This document shows positions 1 through 12,757 of a stretch of DNA of 64,000 nucleotides, piece by piece. Position numbers and translations under genes: made by a program. The stretch's first letter is position 1; every line of letters begins with the position of its first letter. The notes below the pieces were generated by a model that saw only the letters and a list, made by a program, of their open reading frames with translations, was not told the DNA's origin and made no database searches. Source of the stretch: Tenrec ecaudatus (lineage: Eukaryota > Chordata > Mammalia > Afrosoricida > Tenrecidae); the NCBI RefSeq assembly GCF_050624435.1, contig NC_134541.1, forward strand, positions 6,211,983-6,275,982, in the 5' to 3' direction.

Positions 1-573
1 AAGCAATTTGGATAAATTTATTTAAGCAGTATTTAAGAACACTTGCCTGTAAGAATTCAAAATGTAAAAAAAAAAAAGGCTAAATCACTTATCTTAGGGA
101 GCATGGAAGCTCTGCAATGGCACCTCTCTCACACCTTACCTCAGGCATCCATTTCTGTCCTATTTTGCTACAAAAATATTAGGGTCATGAACACAGCCCA
201 ATGTGTGAGTTATGTGGATTGTTCCAGCAAATTATCAAAGCCACAGGAGTACTGGGATCTAACAGGTCACAAGTCAGGGATCCAGGATGGCACTCTAAAG
301 CACATGGCTAGCTTCCTGCAGCCGTAAAGAAAGACTGAAATCATGACAGAATTGTGTCAGAAGCAAGGGAAAGCTACCATGTGTGAGGCCGACATGAATG
401 AGTAAATTGTTTTAGCTTCTGTTAAGTCGGTTCTAACACCTTTGTCCTACAGAACAAAACACTGACCAGTCCTGCAGTACTCTCAGCTGTAATGTTTGAG
501 CACAATGCTGAGGTCACTGTGTCAATCCATCACACTGAAGGTCTTCCTTTGCCCCTGACTATTTTACCAAGCA

Positions 574-1118
574 TGTCTGTGGTTAGTCACCAAATCTGGT
601 GTCAGTTTAAGGATTAAGAGTGTAGGGGTGGAATCTAGGCTATCAATCTGGATAGCCAATGAGACTTCTGTGTGGGCATGGTCTTCTCCTGAGAATTCTG
701 CGGAATCTGATACCTCCTTCATGGAGACAGGAGACACTTCTGTCTCACTGCTCACTCTCTTGGAGACTGACAAGGCTGACTTCCTGGGAGACATCCCTGT
801 GGAGAAACCACATGGACCTACCCTGATGCAGCCTTGGAAACTGGAGGCGCCACATAGAGACCACTGCCAGCCCTGAAATGCATCTACCGCCAATGACTTT
901 GCACCCACTGGCCTGTAATCATCCTGCATTCGGTGTTATTTGTGTTTCCTGAGTCTGAAGAGGGCTTTATATAGATTGGGATCGGACATATGGGCTAAAG
1001 TTGGACTTAATCTGGGCTGGGATGTTCTCTTAATGTACAATTACCCTTTGTATAAAACTTTCTCTTATATACATATACGTTTTTATGAATTTGTTTCTCT
1101 AAACTGCCTGGACTAACA
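574..1118 (-). mobile_element. Unclassified ~545-bp interspersed repeat, unit 1 only
   Basis: This interrupts a SINE-like stretch that is continuous in unit 2 (near 35590: accaagcatg followed directly by the gatcagggaccagtctc part). On the minus strand it starts tgttagtccaggcag and carries gagaaacaaattcat. A related copy lies at 61430-61870 on the plus strand. I do not recognise the family; the TG...CA ends suggest an LTR or a nonautonomous element. Confidence 0.5.
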
Positions 1119-1357
1119 CAATGTCCTTGACCGGGGACTGGTCTCTGTTAACACATCCAAAGAACATGAGACAAAGTGTCAGCATCCTCGCTTCTTGAGA
1201 GCATTCTGGCTGTACTTCTTCCAAGCCAGATTTGTTTGTTCTTCTGGCAGTCTATGGTATTTTCTCTCTTCCATTTTTATGTTTGCAAATACCTTTATAT
1301 TTCTAGCTGTAAAACCAGAGCCAGCTGTGGAGGAGCCAGAATGTTACCATAATTGAA

Positions 1358-2099
1358 TGTGGGGAAAGGCCAGCCCCCTACAACTTATTTTGAGTTCGAT
1401 AGGAAAAATTATATGGTTGAAATATATATATTATAATAAAGTAATAGAGAGCATGAGAGAGAAAAGAGATTGAAATGAGTCAGATACATTTTATAGTAGC
1501 ATGCTTACCTCAGACCCACTTGGTGGTTCACCTGGAGAGAGGGGCAGGGCAAGGGGGACAAGGGGAAAGGGAACAGGGGAGCAAGGACGGGAGAGGAAAG
1601 GGAAGCCGACCACAGGCCAAAGTGAATCTCTATTGCTAACCAAGGATTATATATCTTTGGGGGGAAGTGCAAGTTCACTAATTACAGGTAAAGACATACG
1701 TCACAGGAAGGGGTAGTACTATAGGTAATACAGCAATGAGAGGGGGACATCTAGGGATATACACACAATAGCAAGAGGAGGGATTGGGGTATGCATGTGA
1801 CAAGATGGGCAGGTCCTAGATTCAGGATGGCAGTTAACTTTGGATGTCACTGAGCAGGTCTGACCTGTTATCTGAATCTCCATAGAAACCATTATCAATA
1901 GGGTGTAAACCCCACCTACAGGGACCAGACTAATGGTCACAAGCTTTTAGGGAGAAGTAGCCCATTGACAAGATAGTAGTCTGGCAACTGACTGCCTTCA
2001 GGGAGGTGAATTGACAATCATTTACCCTTAGCTGCAAGCAGTGTCTAAGTCTAACGTATATTGGGGGAGCCGAGTTGGGAGAAATCTTTGTTTCCCACA
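1358..2099 (-). mobile_element. Solo LTR (class II ERV family), unit 1 only
   Basis: Starts tgtgggaaac on the minus strand and ends ttccccaca. Flanks attgaa (1352-1357) and atttaa (2100-2105) are a 5-of-6 match to a target duplication. The empty site is visible in unit 2 near 35838 (ataattgaatacagagcc). The interior matches the LTRs at 16.73-17.36 and 25.76-26.47 kb. Confidence 0.75.
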
Positions 2100-2299
2100 A
2101 TTTAATAATACCGTTTTTCTTGTAGTATACTTTGTACTCTTGTTTGAGAAGCTGCAGGCATTTATTTGGTTTGATCACCTGTCACCTTAATGAGCTGCTT
2201 TTACATCAGCCACATCATCTAAAGTTCCTTCAAGTGGTGTAACTATATTTGAAAATGCCACACCTGGTGTGATGGCAATCAATGCCAACAGCAGGCTCA

Positions 2300-2800
2300 G
2301 CATGTAACAATATAGGTAGGGCCCACTACCAGCTGATAAGGCAGTGGATTGTTTCCCGGGAGGAAGAACCTACACACACAATCAGGTCAACTCAAGGAAG
2401 ACGGAGGTTAGGCTGCCATCTTGAATCTAGGATCTGCCCATGTTATCACATGTGTACCTAGTCCCTCCCCTTCCTATTATGTGTACATCCCTACATCATC
2501 CCCCTCCCATTGCTTGTATTGCCTATATTATACCCCCTTCCTCTTACCCATGTGGTTACCTGAAATTGGGGGAGGCCTTGCATGCCCTCCAAATGTATAT
2601 AAGCATTGGTTAGAAATATATTCTCTCCCCTCTTCTCCCACAGCCACATGCACCACCCAGAGGGGCTCAGGTGAGCATGTTACCATAAAACATGTCTGAC
2701 CCCTTCATTTTACTTTCATTCCTTTCCTGTGTTCAACTTTACTATAATGTTTATATATTATTGCCGTATAATTGCACCTGCAGACCCCTGGGTTGTTAGA
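2300..2800 (+). mobile_element. Degraded LTR shared by both units
   Basis: Plus-strand LTR of the same broad family as the solo LTRs: a tatataagc promoter-like box near 2597, then gtgagcatgttaccataaaacatgtctgac and a CTTTACTATAAT segment. Its partner is at 36040-36500 in unit 2, so it predates the duplication. Boundaries are approximate. Confidence 0.6.
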
Positions 2801-3835
2801 AGCTAGCTTACCAGTTCTATCAGTTCTTAATCATGATGCCACTTAAAATGGTTAAATGGCGATAGATAATAGTGATTCTGTATTCCTTCCCTTTTCTTTC
2901 GATTCTTTGTGCATCACTCAATATTTTGCCCACAAAATCCCTCCATATTTCAAATCTAGGCTTGAATTTTTCCTTCATTTTGTTTGGCTTCCTTCAGAGA
3001 AATTTTGAGCATGTTTGTGTTAGGTTGGATTCTCTTGAGAAGCACATCAGTGATGCTTGGATGTAGAAAGAGATTTCTCTCAAGAAATGGCTACACAGTT
3101 GTAGAAACTGTTAAGTTCATTCCAGTTTAAGTCAAACTTCTGACGCATGGAAGCTGAAAACTGGGAAGCAGGATGACAAAGCAGAGATAGCCAGGGTACA
3201 CAATGGTGCATACAGAAGTGATACTGGCCAAATGAATTCCCTGTTGGTAGTCTGCTGCAGGCAGGTGACACAAGAGATTAAGGAACCAGACATAAGGTTA
3301 CTTCAGCAGAAGGTGAAGGGCCAAAGAGCATTAGACTGTGCTCCATCTCTGTCTTATACAAAAAGACACTTCAAAGGAGGTATCATCAGGCTGTGACCCA
3401 GTTGATGGGTTACCACTCTGCTTCTACTCTTACCTGGAAGTGTCTAGTTGACATAATCTCTGGCCATCACAATGTCCTTCCTTTTTGTTTTTTTCCCCCA
3501 CATATCCCTTTAATACTTTATTTTCTCGTTCTTGATGTATCCTTGAAAATTTCTGTTCAGCTATTTACTTTGTCATGATGAAAGGTTAAGGAAAACTTCC
3601 AACTTGTAGATAGCAGGTCAATGAGGGTATCACGTGAGTCTCAAACTAGTAGCTAGAACCTCTTATTTTCCCAGTCTAAAATTCAGCAATTTAAAAATTC
3701 GTTAGATCTGACCTAGTTCCTGGTGGTTAGGATCAAAGAAAGAAGTCTAGTGTGGGCAGCTGTTGTTGGCAATTAATAAGGAAGTAGAAAGGACTATTTC
3801 TATATTTTATATTTGTTGATCATATTCCTAGATGA

Positions 3836-4195
3836 AGGTTAATGTCTAAGCAGAGGTGCGTGCGTGCGCACGCACGCACGCACACGCACACACACACACA
3901 CACACACACACTCTTGCACAAACATCCATCCACAGAAACATCCTATTCAGTAATTTCTCAACTGCCCACAAATGGCCCTGGTTCCTGGAACGAGCAAAAC
4001 CACGTATCCTACCCACAAATGTACTAAAAAATTTCCCCTTAACTGGTACTATAAAACTCTGCTACTCTGTACAGAGAGGGCTTTTGACTCAGGTCAGAAG
4101 CTCCTCTCAGGCTTCTCCAATCAACTGTTTCCCGCTGTTCAGTCTCTCTTACATATCCTCTTCTAACATTTAGTATTCAAACACTGAAAATTAGA
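3836..4195 (+). repeat. LTR-like direct repeat, left copy (unit 1)
   Basis: Begins atgtctaagcag and ends ttctaacatttagtattc. It shares acagaaacatcctattcagtaat, tggttcctggaa, actataaaac and cttttgactcaggtcag with 8876-9225. The TATA-like box suggests an LTR. A CA/CG microsatellite lies inside it. Confidence 0.5.
3858..3911. repeat. CG/CA microsatellite
   Basis: gtgcgtgcgtgcgcacgcac followed by a long (CA)n tract. Only a shorter pure CA tract is present in unit 2 (38091-38113). Confidence 0.95.
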
Positions 4196-4385
4196 TTGTC
4201 TCTTATATGAAGGGGTATTCTCCCCCCAAAATGGAAATTTCTTTTGAGGTATGTATTTAATTTTTTGCAAAACACTCTCAAAACCTTCAAAGTATTCTCC
4301 ATTATGCTCAAGACTTTGTCAAATCTTCTATTTCATATTGGGAAAATTTTTCAAATTCATTTGTTTGAATGGCTAACAGCACCTC

Positions 4386-5942
4386 CCTATTTTCTTTTTT
4401 TTTAAATTTAATCATTTCATTGGGGGCTCATACAACTCATCACAATCCATACATACATCTATTGTATAAAGCATATTTGTTGCCCTCATCTAAAAACATT
4501 TGTTCTCCACTTCAGCGCTTGTCATCAGTTCTTTTCTTCCCCCTCCCTGCCAAATACCCCCTCATGAACCCTTGATCATGGATAAATTATTTGTCAAATC
4601 TTGCACAGTCCGATTTCTACCCTTCACCCACTTTTCTATTGTCCATCCCCTAGGGAGGAGGTTATATGTAGATCCTTGTAATTAGTTGCCCTTTTCCATT
4701 CCCACCCTCCTGGTATCGCCACTCTCAGCACTGGTCCTGAAGGGCTCAACTGTCCTAATTCCCTGTTTCCAGTTCCTGTCTGTACCATTGTACATCCGCT
4801 GGTCTAGCCAGATTTGTAAGGTAGAATTGGGATCATGATGGGAGTGGGGGAGAAAGCATTTAAGAACTAAGATTAAGTTGTACCTTTCATCGTTGCTACA
4901 CTGCCTCTTAAATGGCCCATCTCCTCCCCGTAACCCTTGAATAAAGAGATGTCCAGTGGCCTGCAGATGGGCTTTGGGCCCCTATCTACACTCCCCTTTA
5001 TTCACAATAAGATTTTTTTTTTGTTCTTTGATGGCTGATACCTGATCCTTTCGACACCTCGTGATCACACAGGCTGGTGTGCTCATACAGTGTGGGCTTT
5101 TTTGCTTCTGAGCTAGATGGCCGCTTGTTTACCTTCAAGCCTTTAAGACCCCAGACCCTATAACTTTTGATAGCTGGGCACCATCAGCTTTCTTCACCGC
5201 ATTTGCTTATGCACCCGCTTTGTCTTCAGCGATTGTGTCGAGAAGGTGAGCATCATGGAATGCCAATTTAATAGAACAAAATATTCTTGCATTGAGGGAG
5301 TACTTGAGTAGAGTCCCAATGTCCAGCTGCTACCTTAATAGTAAACCTATAGTTATATGCACATAGATCTATTTCCCCATACTCATATATAAATATATTT
5401 ACCTATGGACATGCCTTTATTTAGATCTCTATAAATGCCCATTGCCTCCTAGCTCTTTTCTCTAGTTCCTTTGACTTTCCTTTTGTCCTACTATCATGCT
5501 CAGCCTTCATTTGGGTTTCAGTAATTCCTCTCAGTTACATTATCCTTGATCAGACCCTACCAGAACTCCTACACACTCACCACCGATTTGGATCACTTGT
5601 TGTTCCCTTGTCCCTGGTTTGTTAACACCACTTTCGGCCCACCTCCCTCTCTCCCATGTTCCCCTGGAACCATCAATCCCATTGTTTTCTCTTCCAGCCT
5701 ATCTTTAGACAGACCTGCAGAGATAATAACAGCCCAAAAACAAGACAGAGGAAAACAAAGGAACAAAAGAAAATAAAACAACATCAACAAAAAGCCAATG
5801 AAAAAAAAAACAACAAAAAAGAAAAGCCTGTAGCTAGTTCAAGGACCGTTTGTTGGCCTTTAGGAGTGTTTTCCAGTCAAGTCTGATGGGTGGGAGGCTA
5901 TGGCTGGCCCCAAAGTGATTTTGGTACTCCCTGGCACCTTTG
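4386..5942 (-). mobile_element. Young L1-like element, 5'-truncated (~1.55 kb of 3' UTR)
   Basis: Its 3' end is at the left (T-run, then attgggggctcatacaactc, the reverse of a polyadenylated AATAAA end). It carries landmarks seen in all copies of the window, including a single copy of the gagctagatggccgcttg module (about 5110). Target duplication: cctccctattttctttttt at the left and ctccctaattttcttttt at about 5947. It has jumped into an older L1-like end; it is absent from unit 2. Confidence 0.75.
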
Positions 5943-5948
5943 TTGCTC

Positions 5949-6905
5949 CCTAATTTTCTTTTTATAAATCATTTTCTTGGGGGTTCTTACAGCTATTATA
6001 ACAATCCATATATCAATTGTACCAAGCACATCTGTACATATGATGCCATCATCATGTTGAAAACATTTTCTTAATCCTTGAGCCCTTGGTATCAGTTCAT
6101 CTTTGTTCCCTCCTTCCCCCAACCTCCCACCCTCACGAACCCTTGATAAATTAGAAATTATTATTTTCAGATCTAACACTGTGTGGGGAGAGGTCAGACG
6201 CTTACAGACATCCTCCCAGAGGGCAGTTAGTCACCAGACGATAGGGTAGGCCTCTAGGGCATTTAGTCACCAGACTACAGAGTAGGCCTCTCTCCCTGCT
6301 ATTGGGGACAATAAACTATCTCTCCCTGAGGCCTGTGACCAAGCATTCATACCCTACCAATAATGGTCTCTATCAGTTGAGCCAGGTAACAGGCAAAACT
6401 GGCTCTGTGACATCCAAAGTTAAGTTGCCATCCTAAATCTAGGATCCGCCCTCTTGCCAATTGTATACCCCAATCCCTCCTCTTCCTATTACGTGGATGC
6501 CCCTAGATCACCCTCTCCCATTACTGTATTACCTATAGCACCATCCCTTCCTGTAACATATGTCTTCACCTGTAATTAGGGGGCTTGCAAGTCCCCAGAG
6601 AATATAAAAAGCCTGGGCTAGCATTAGAGGGCTCACTCTCTCCCTCCACGTGGACCACCAAGCAGGGCTGAAGTGAGCATGCTACCATGAATCATGTCTG
6701 ACTCTGTTTATTTCAATACTTCTATCTCTCATGCTCTCTAAAACTTTACTATGATCTTTACTTATTATTGCTGTACAATTGCACCTACCGGACCCATACG
6801 GATGTGTTAGGGGTTGGCTTCCCGACATGTCTGCTGTCTCCCTTTACCGATGTTGCTGTTGTTTGTCCCCCTCCCTCATTTTTTGTTCACCTTCTATGCT
6901 GTCAT
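5949..6905 (-). mobile_element. Older L1-like 3' end split by solo LTR
   Basis: Sequence from cttttacagctattataacaatcc continues to 6181, is broken by the solo LTR, and resumes at 6827 (tctgctgtctccctttacc). It is continuous in unit 2 at 39910-40190. Confidence 0.65.
6182..6826 (+). mobile_element. Solo LTR, unit 1 only
   Basis: Runs from tgtggggagaggtcag to ggcttcccgaca and contains a TATA-like aatataaaaagcc at about 6600 and the ctttactatgatctttac part of the R/U5 area. It sits inside an older L1-like 3' end that is unbroken in unit 2 (39.91-40.19 kb). Same subfamily as the LTRs at 18.48 and 23.49 kb, in the opposite orientation. I could not resolve a clear target duplication. Confidence 0.8.
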
Positions 6906-7322
6906 ACTGCTATGCTTTCATGTCCCTCTGCATTTGTGCAAAGAAAAAGAAGTCACAGTAGTGAGGTCAAGTGAGCAAGGTGCATGGGGCAAGAAAGGCA
7001 TGCTGTCTTTTGGCTAAAAACTGGCACACTGAGATGGTTGTGTGAACAGGTATAGTGTCATGGTGGCAACAGAAGTCCCTCTGACTGCCACAAATCAGGC
7101 TTTTGCTACTGCACACTGTTATGCAATCTTTTCTCTATATAGGAAGTTTGATTAATCGTCTGACCTGGTGGAACAAACTCCACTATCCCCCTCACATCTA
7201 GTGTTTTGGAGAGCTCCCTCGTAGATGGCTATTGAAGGTATACAATGGTACGTGACAAGTTTTGTTATAATGTTCTCAATTTAATATGTTTGAAAAGATA
7301 AAAGTCAAATGCAAAAAGATGC
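6906..7322 (-). mobile_element. Mariner transposase remnant (unit 1)
   Basis: The minus strand reads like a mariner transposase around the catalytic HDN motif (near 7050). Its C-terminal end lies at 4195-4385. The parts are separated by L1-like insertions. Confidence 0.6.
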
Positions 7323-8795
7323 CCCAACGGAAGGACCTTGGGCCTCTACTCAAACACTCCCTCAATGCATGAATACCTTCTTTTATTAAATTGGAACTCT
7401 ATGATGCTCACTCTCCCGACACAACGGCTGGAGCCAAAGTGGGTGAACAAGTAAATGTGGTGAAGAAAGCTGATGGTGCCCGGCTATCAAAAGAGATAGT
7501 GACTGGGGTCTTAAAGGCTTGAAGATAAACAAGCGGCCATCTAGCTCAGAAGCAACAAAGTCCACATGGAAGAACACACCAGCCTGTGTGATCGAGTGGT
7601 CCCGAAGGGATCAGTTACCAGGCATCAAAGAACAAAAAATCATATCATTGACTGCACACCTCCATGATAGGATCGCTGAAGACAAATGGGTGCATAAGCA
7701 AATGTGGTGAAGAAAGCTGATGGTGCCCGGCTATCAAAAGAGATAGTGTCTGGGGTCTTAAAGGCTTGAAGGTGAACAAGCGGCCATCTAGCTCAGAAGC
7801 AAAAAAGCCCACATGGAAGAAGCACACCGGCCAGTGCGATCACGAGGTGCCAAGGGACCAGGTATAAGGCATCATGCAAAAAAAAAAAAACGATATAAGT
7901 GTGTGTATATATGTGTACATGTATATGTATATATATACCATATTAAATGAAGGGGGAAGTGCAGAGTGGAGACCCAAGGCCCAAGTGTCGGCCAATGGAG
8001 TTCCCCTCATAGAGGGGTTTAGGAGAGGAGATGGGTTAATTAGGGTGCGAGGTAGTACCGATGAAGAACACAGCTTTCCCCCAGATCCTGGATGCTTCCT
8101 CCCAACTACCATGATCCGAATTCTACCTTGCAGGGCTGGATAGGGCAGAGGCTGTACACTGGTACATGAGGGCTGGAGGTACAGGGAATCCAGGGTGGAT
8201 GATACCTTCAGGACCAAGGGTGTGAGGGGCGATGCTGGGAGAGTGGAGGGTGAGTGGGTTGGAAAGGGGGAACTGATTACAAGGATCCACATGTGACCTC
8301 TTCCCTGGGAGAGGGACAGCAGAGAAGGGGGGGAAGGGAGACTCCGGATAGGGCAAGATATGACAAAATAACGAGGTATAAATTACCAAAGGCACATGAG
8401 GGTGGGGGGAAAGGGGAGGGAGGGAAAAAAAAAAAGAGAGGATCTGATGCCAGGGGCGTAAGTGGAGAGCAAATGCTTTGAGAATGATTGGGGCAGGGAA
8501 TGTATGGATGTGCTTTATACAATGGATGTATGTATATGTATGGATTGTGATAAGAGTTGTATGAGTCCCTAGTAAAATGTAAAAAAAGAAAAGAGGAGAA
8601 AAAAATGATTAGGGCAAAGACTGTACAGATGTGCTTTATACAATTGATGTATGTATATGTATAAACTGTGATAAGAATTGTATGAGCCCCAATAAATTGT
8701 TAAAAAAAAAAGAGTTGTATGAGCCCAATAAAATGGTTTAAAAAAAGAAAGTTGGACATTGAATAAAGAATTTTTATGTTAAGCACATAAAAAAA
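7323..8795 (+). mobile_element. Compound L1-like 3' UTR insertion (unit 1)
   Basis: A plus-strand element with target duplication aaaaagatgccc (about 7312-7323) and aaaagatgccct (about 8793). The ~250-bp module with gcggccatctagctcagaagc occurs twice (7386-7580 and 7640-7830). Two or three further polyadenylated 3' ends follow in tandem between 8570 and 8750. A TG/TA-rich microsatellite lies at about 7898-7940. Confidence 0.75.
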
Positions 8796-8875
8796 AGATG
8801 CCCTAAATATAAGATGGCATTCTTAGATACTACATACATAAGTGTGTAGTGCAAATAGTATATTTAAAAATGTTT

Positions 8876-9225
8876 ATAATCTCAATGAAGCATAATGTCT
8901 AATCAGAAAACCCTGACTGGTAGAAATAACCTGTTCTGTTATATCGTGTGGGAAGGACGGACATCCTCCTGCAGAAACATCTTGATCACTAATTGCCCAC
9001 CTGCCCACAAGATCATCCTGGTTCCTGGAATTAACTAAATCACGTATCCCTGTCCACAAATGTACGACCCTTGACGTAGCCTTTAAACCCTGGTGTTCTG
9101 GACAGAACCTTTTGACTATAGAGGCCCTTCTCGGGTGTCCTATAAACCTGTCTCTTACCACCTACGCTCTCATCTTGTCTCTCCTGAATCTCTGATTCTA
9201 ACATTTGGTATTCTAATACTCAGTT
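8876..9225 (+). repeat. LTR-like direct repeat, right copy (unit 1)
   Basis: Partner of 3836-4195, ending tctgattctaacatttggtattc. In unit 2 the equivalents are 38084-38400 and 40846-41190, where ctataaaaccctgct and ctataataaacctgg look like a TATA box and poly(A) signal. Confidence 0.5.
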
Positions 9226-9431
9226 TTACCAAAAATATTCCTTGTCTTAGATTATCCTGAATTCTTAATATTAACCTTTCAGGGATATCTCCCAGCCAGA
9301 AAAATACACGTTAAAATGCCTAAGATAACAAATACTAAGCCATGAATGCCTACATGTTGGTGGTCTTTTTCTGTCCCAAGACAGAGACTCAAAGTCTTAG
9401 TGTTGAGGACAATGAGGTCATTCCCACTCAC

Positions 9432-9484
9432 CGATAGTTGAGATTTCATCTCTCGGTGCCCGTCAGTATCCTTCCAACGTAAAC
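9432..9484 (-). CDS. ZNF343: Unit 1 leader coding exon (53 bp)
   Basis: This exon differs from the unit 2 leader exon at one base (an acgt/acat change near its 5' end), which leaves KDTDGHREMKSQLS unchanged and alters only the residue before it. Acceptor AG is at 9485-9486 and the GTGAGT donor starts at 9431. It should belong to a third KRAB zinc-finger gene whose KRAB exon would lie about 250 bp left of the window edge, judging from the spacing in unit 2 (window base 1 aligns near 35017, and the unit 2 KRAB exon ends at 34769). Whether that gene is intact cannot be seen here. Confidence 0.6.
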
Positions 9485-12400
9485 CTAAGGGGAAAAAGTG
9501 AAGCTGTGAGACGGCAGATCACCCATAATGCTCCTAGAAGAGTTCTTCTGGTCATGACACGGGGAGACGCAGTCAGTCACTTTACTCACTCAGCTGTGGA
9601 CACGAAAGACTAGTATTACCTGACCCTGGAGCCTTGGTCCCCTTTCCCCTTCAACAACTCTCTTTCCACACCTCAACACCTCTCGTCTTTTGTCAGTTTC
9701 TTCCTGATATCCTTATCTTCTCTGTCAGTACAACCAAAAACTGCTCTCCCTGGGCAGAAGGACCAGGAAACAATGACACAGAGCAATTGCAGGTGATTTC
9801 ATCTGGGAAGGTAGCTCTGCTGCCTGGGGTTTGCAGTGGCTGAGGGCTGGGGTGGAGGTAGGGTGAAGTTTGACTTCTTCCTCAACAATGAAAGCCCCTC
9901 TTGATGCCCAGCAGCCAGGCCTGTGGGACGGCACAACAACATGATTCCACTGGATCCTTCACGGTGTGCTCTAAGCAGGGCTCCTGTCCTTTCACAACGT
10001 CCTCAGTCAGGCTACTTGGGTTTTCTGGATTTTCAACCTTGCTTCATTTCAGGTTTATAAACCCTCCAATCTGGTCCCTGACACTGCATTTCCTGTCAAA
10101 ATTTACTGTGTCCTCCTTGCCCCAACAATTCAGATTTCAGCTCCAGGTCCCAGATCCAGTTCTATTATGTGAGTCAGAAGACAGAACACAGATAAATGGC
10201 TATGAGGAAAGAGCCTCCCAATCTCCCAGCAGACTAAGCAATCTGCTTCTGACTCTGTGGTGCAGACGCATTACTTAATGCAGTGTGAGTTAGAATGGTG
10301 CTGATATAAACAGCACGATCTGTATTTTAAAACTGTATAAATGATCCCAAACTCCTGAATAGACCCAGCCATTTCTTTACTGCTACAATGACATATAATT
10401 GTTTTGTATTCTCCCATCATGGTTTTTTGTTTATATTCTGTGACCAGCTGCTCAGGACCTGGAATTTCTAGTGACAAATTATGGCCTGCCAGCCAGCCAG
10501 GAGTCACACAGTTTCAGAAGCAGATTATACAGTGGAATGTCCCTGATGTCTACAGCCACTAGGAAATTACTCCTGAAGACCCCAAAGTTGTTTAGGAGGA
10601 TGGCTCACCCTAGAACCAAAGGTTACTAGGGGAGAGACAGACATCTGCCTGAGATGTTTCCCAAGAAGGATGAAGTATCCTTGATGATGTAAATTTAAAT
10701 CTTCTGTAAAGCTTTAAAGAGAAGCTCCCAGGGGACTTGATCAGTCACGGAGGGCACTGAAAGTTGTAGGCTGTAGGTGTTTCATTGTTCATTGGGTGCC
10801 CCTTTGGAAACTGGGTCAATTACTTGGTATGGGCAGATAGTGGGGTAGTGGGTTATACATTGAGCTGGTAACCTGAAGGTCAATCCTTCAAAACCACCAC
10901 TAGTCACTCTGTGGCAGAAAGGTGAGGATTTCTACTCCCATAAAGTTACAGTCTGGCGAACCGATAGGAGCAATTCTACCCTGTCCTATAAGTCACTATA
11001 ATTTGTAATCAACCTGATGGCAGTGAGTTTGTGAAATTCCATGCAATCACTTCAGCCAACACCATCACATCTCCCATCTGAAGAGATTACTCCGCCTTTG
11101 CCTGCTTGCCATTAATCAAAGTCTTTACCCCTACCCTCACCCCTATATTTGAGCAGATTAGCCCAAGTGGCCCTTGGAGTGCTTACTGGAGCATCCTCTA
11201 AGAATAAGACATGATAGAGTGTTCCAAAGGAACACCCTCACCTTCCACGATTGCTTCCAGACCTACAATTAGAATTTAGTCCCTGGTTTCCCGGTATGTA
11301 AAGTACAGAGGGTGACCAAGAAAGATTGCACAGTGGCCTACATGTTAAAATACTAAACCTACCTTGGTAACTTGTAGAAGAAGGTACCAAAGGCTTAGGC
11401 TTAGTACATTAGAGTGGGTTTACCAGGGGAGACCCATAAACCCTCGCATTGAGATCTATGGAAACACCTTTTTCTTTTCAGCCCTGGTTGCAGAACTACT
11501 GATACAAGCAGCAGTGCAGCAGTGTCAGGACAAGTCCCTGGTACTGGCAACACACCTTCTCAAGAGACGTATTAAATTCAGTAGGCACAAGTGTTCATCT
11601 TGCTATTTCACTTGGACCCAACATCAAAACACACTCGGATAAAGAGGTATACTGATTAAATGCATGAAATGTTTCCAAGTGTTTAGTCATTTTAAGAATG
11701 CACTAAGACATTTCCCTACAGAACTGAGAGAGTTCAAGAAGTTGCCCCATGACCTCTTGAAAGAAATCATTCCCAGGTTTGGCCTCCCTCATACTCTGAA
11801 TAACAATAAGGAGGCTCCTTCTTTCTCAACAGTAGTTTAAGTTGTATCCTAAGAGTAAAGTAGCAACTCCATTTGCTTGGAGAACAAATCAAAAGGAGAG
11901 ACGGAACCAAACGCAGAAGAGGGAGCTCAGCAAACCATGTCAAAGAATGTAGTTACAATGGACTGATATTTTGCCTTTAGTTTTATTGAGTCGGGCAGCT
12001 CCCAAGGCATAATTGAAATGAAGCCACTTTAGAGCTAAAAACCTTAGTTGCTCACTGTTCAGCCTCATGTGCCTTCACCCCAGTTAGAAATGCGTTTGTT
12101 TTCTTTAACCTCAGTTCTATCCCAAACTCATCAGGCAGTGAGAGTAAGACAGCGGCTCCCTTTACAAGTCATTATACACTGTTTCCAACTAGGATAGAAG
12201 GGGCTCCTGCAATCCTGGAAAAATGTTCTGCTTCAGTCAACCCAGCTTGGAAGCTTAGGGAATGAAACCTTGGATTTGCTGAGACCCACAAGACTAAAAG
12301 AGAACGCAGAAGCAGGCTCTTATCAAAATCCATCCATTGTGTCAAGCACATTTGTACATATCATTTTCTTTTTGACTATATGTTTAAGCGAATATCATTT

Positions 12401-12586
12401 CACTCTTTTTTCCTTCCATCAAAGACTAATAAAGGGAATGTTTTTCTTTTCTCAATTTCTTTTCTCCAGTGTTTAAATCTGAGTGCGAACAATCAAATTC
12501 AGAAAAAAAAAACAACAAGCTAACAATCAGATGCAGGGTAGTTTTAGGGAGTTCCTAACATTAGTACTCATATCAAGTTTCCCTCT
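9485..12586 (-). other. Unit 1 intron
   Basis: The intron between the leader exon and the 5' exon. An AfroSINE copy lies at about 10835-11040 (agtggggtagtgggttatac head, atcaacctgatggcagtg tail). No coding exon recognised, although one is expected upstream of the leader exon. Confidence 0.45.
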
Positions 12587-12757
12587 CACTGCCATTGACT
12601 TGATTCTGACCCAAAGCAACCCTTTAGGACGGATTAGCACTGTCCCTGTGGATTTCTGAGATGTTAGCCCTTTACACAGTAGAGTGCTGCCTCATCTCCC
12701 TCTGACAAAGCACAAGGTGGTTTCAAACCTCAGAGCTTGTGTTTAGCAGCCCAACTC
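12587..12757 (-). repeat. AfroSINE copy (unit 1)
   Basis: Starts ctgccattgacttgattctgac and ends with the tRNA-like head gtttagcagcccaac on the opposite strand. The unit 2 partner is at 46665-46835. Confidence 0.7.

Noticed and set aside
3842-4027. His/Thr-rich open frames over 3.85-4.0 kb
   Set aside because: Translation of a CA/CG microsatellite.
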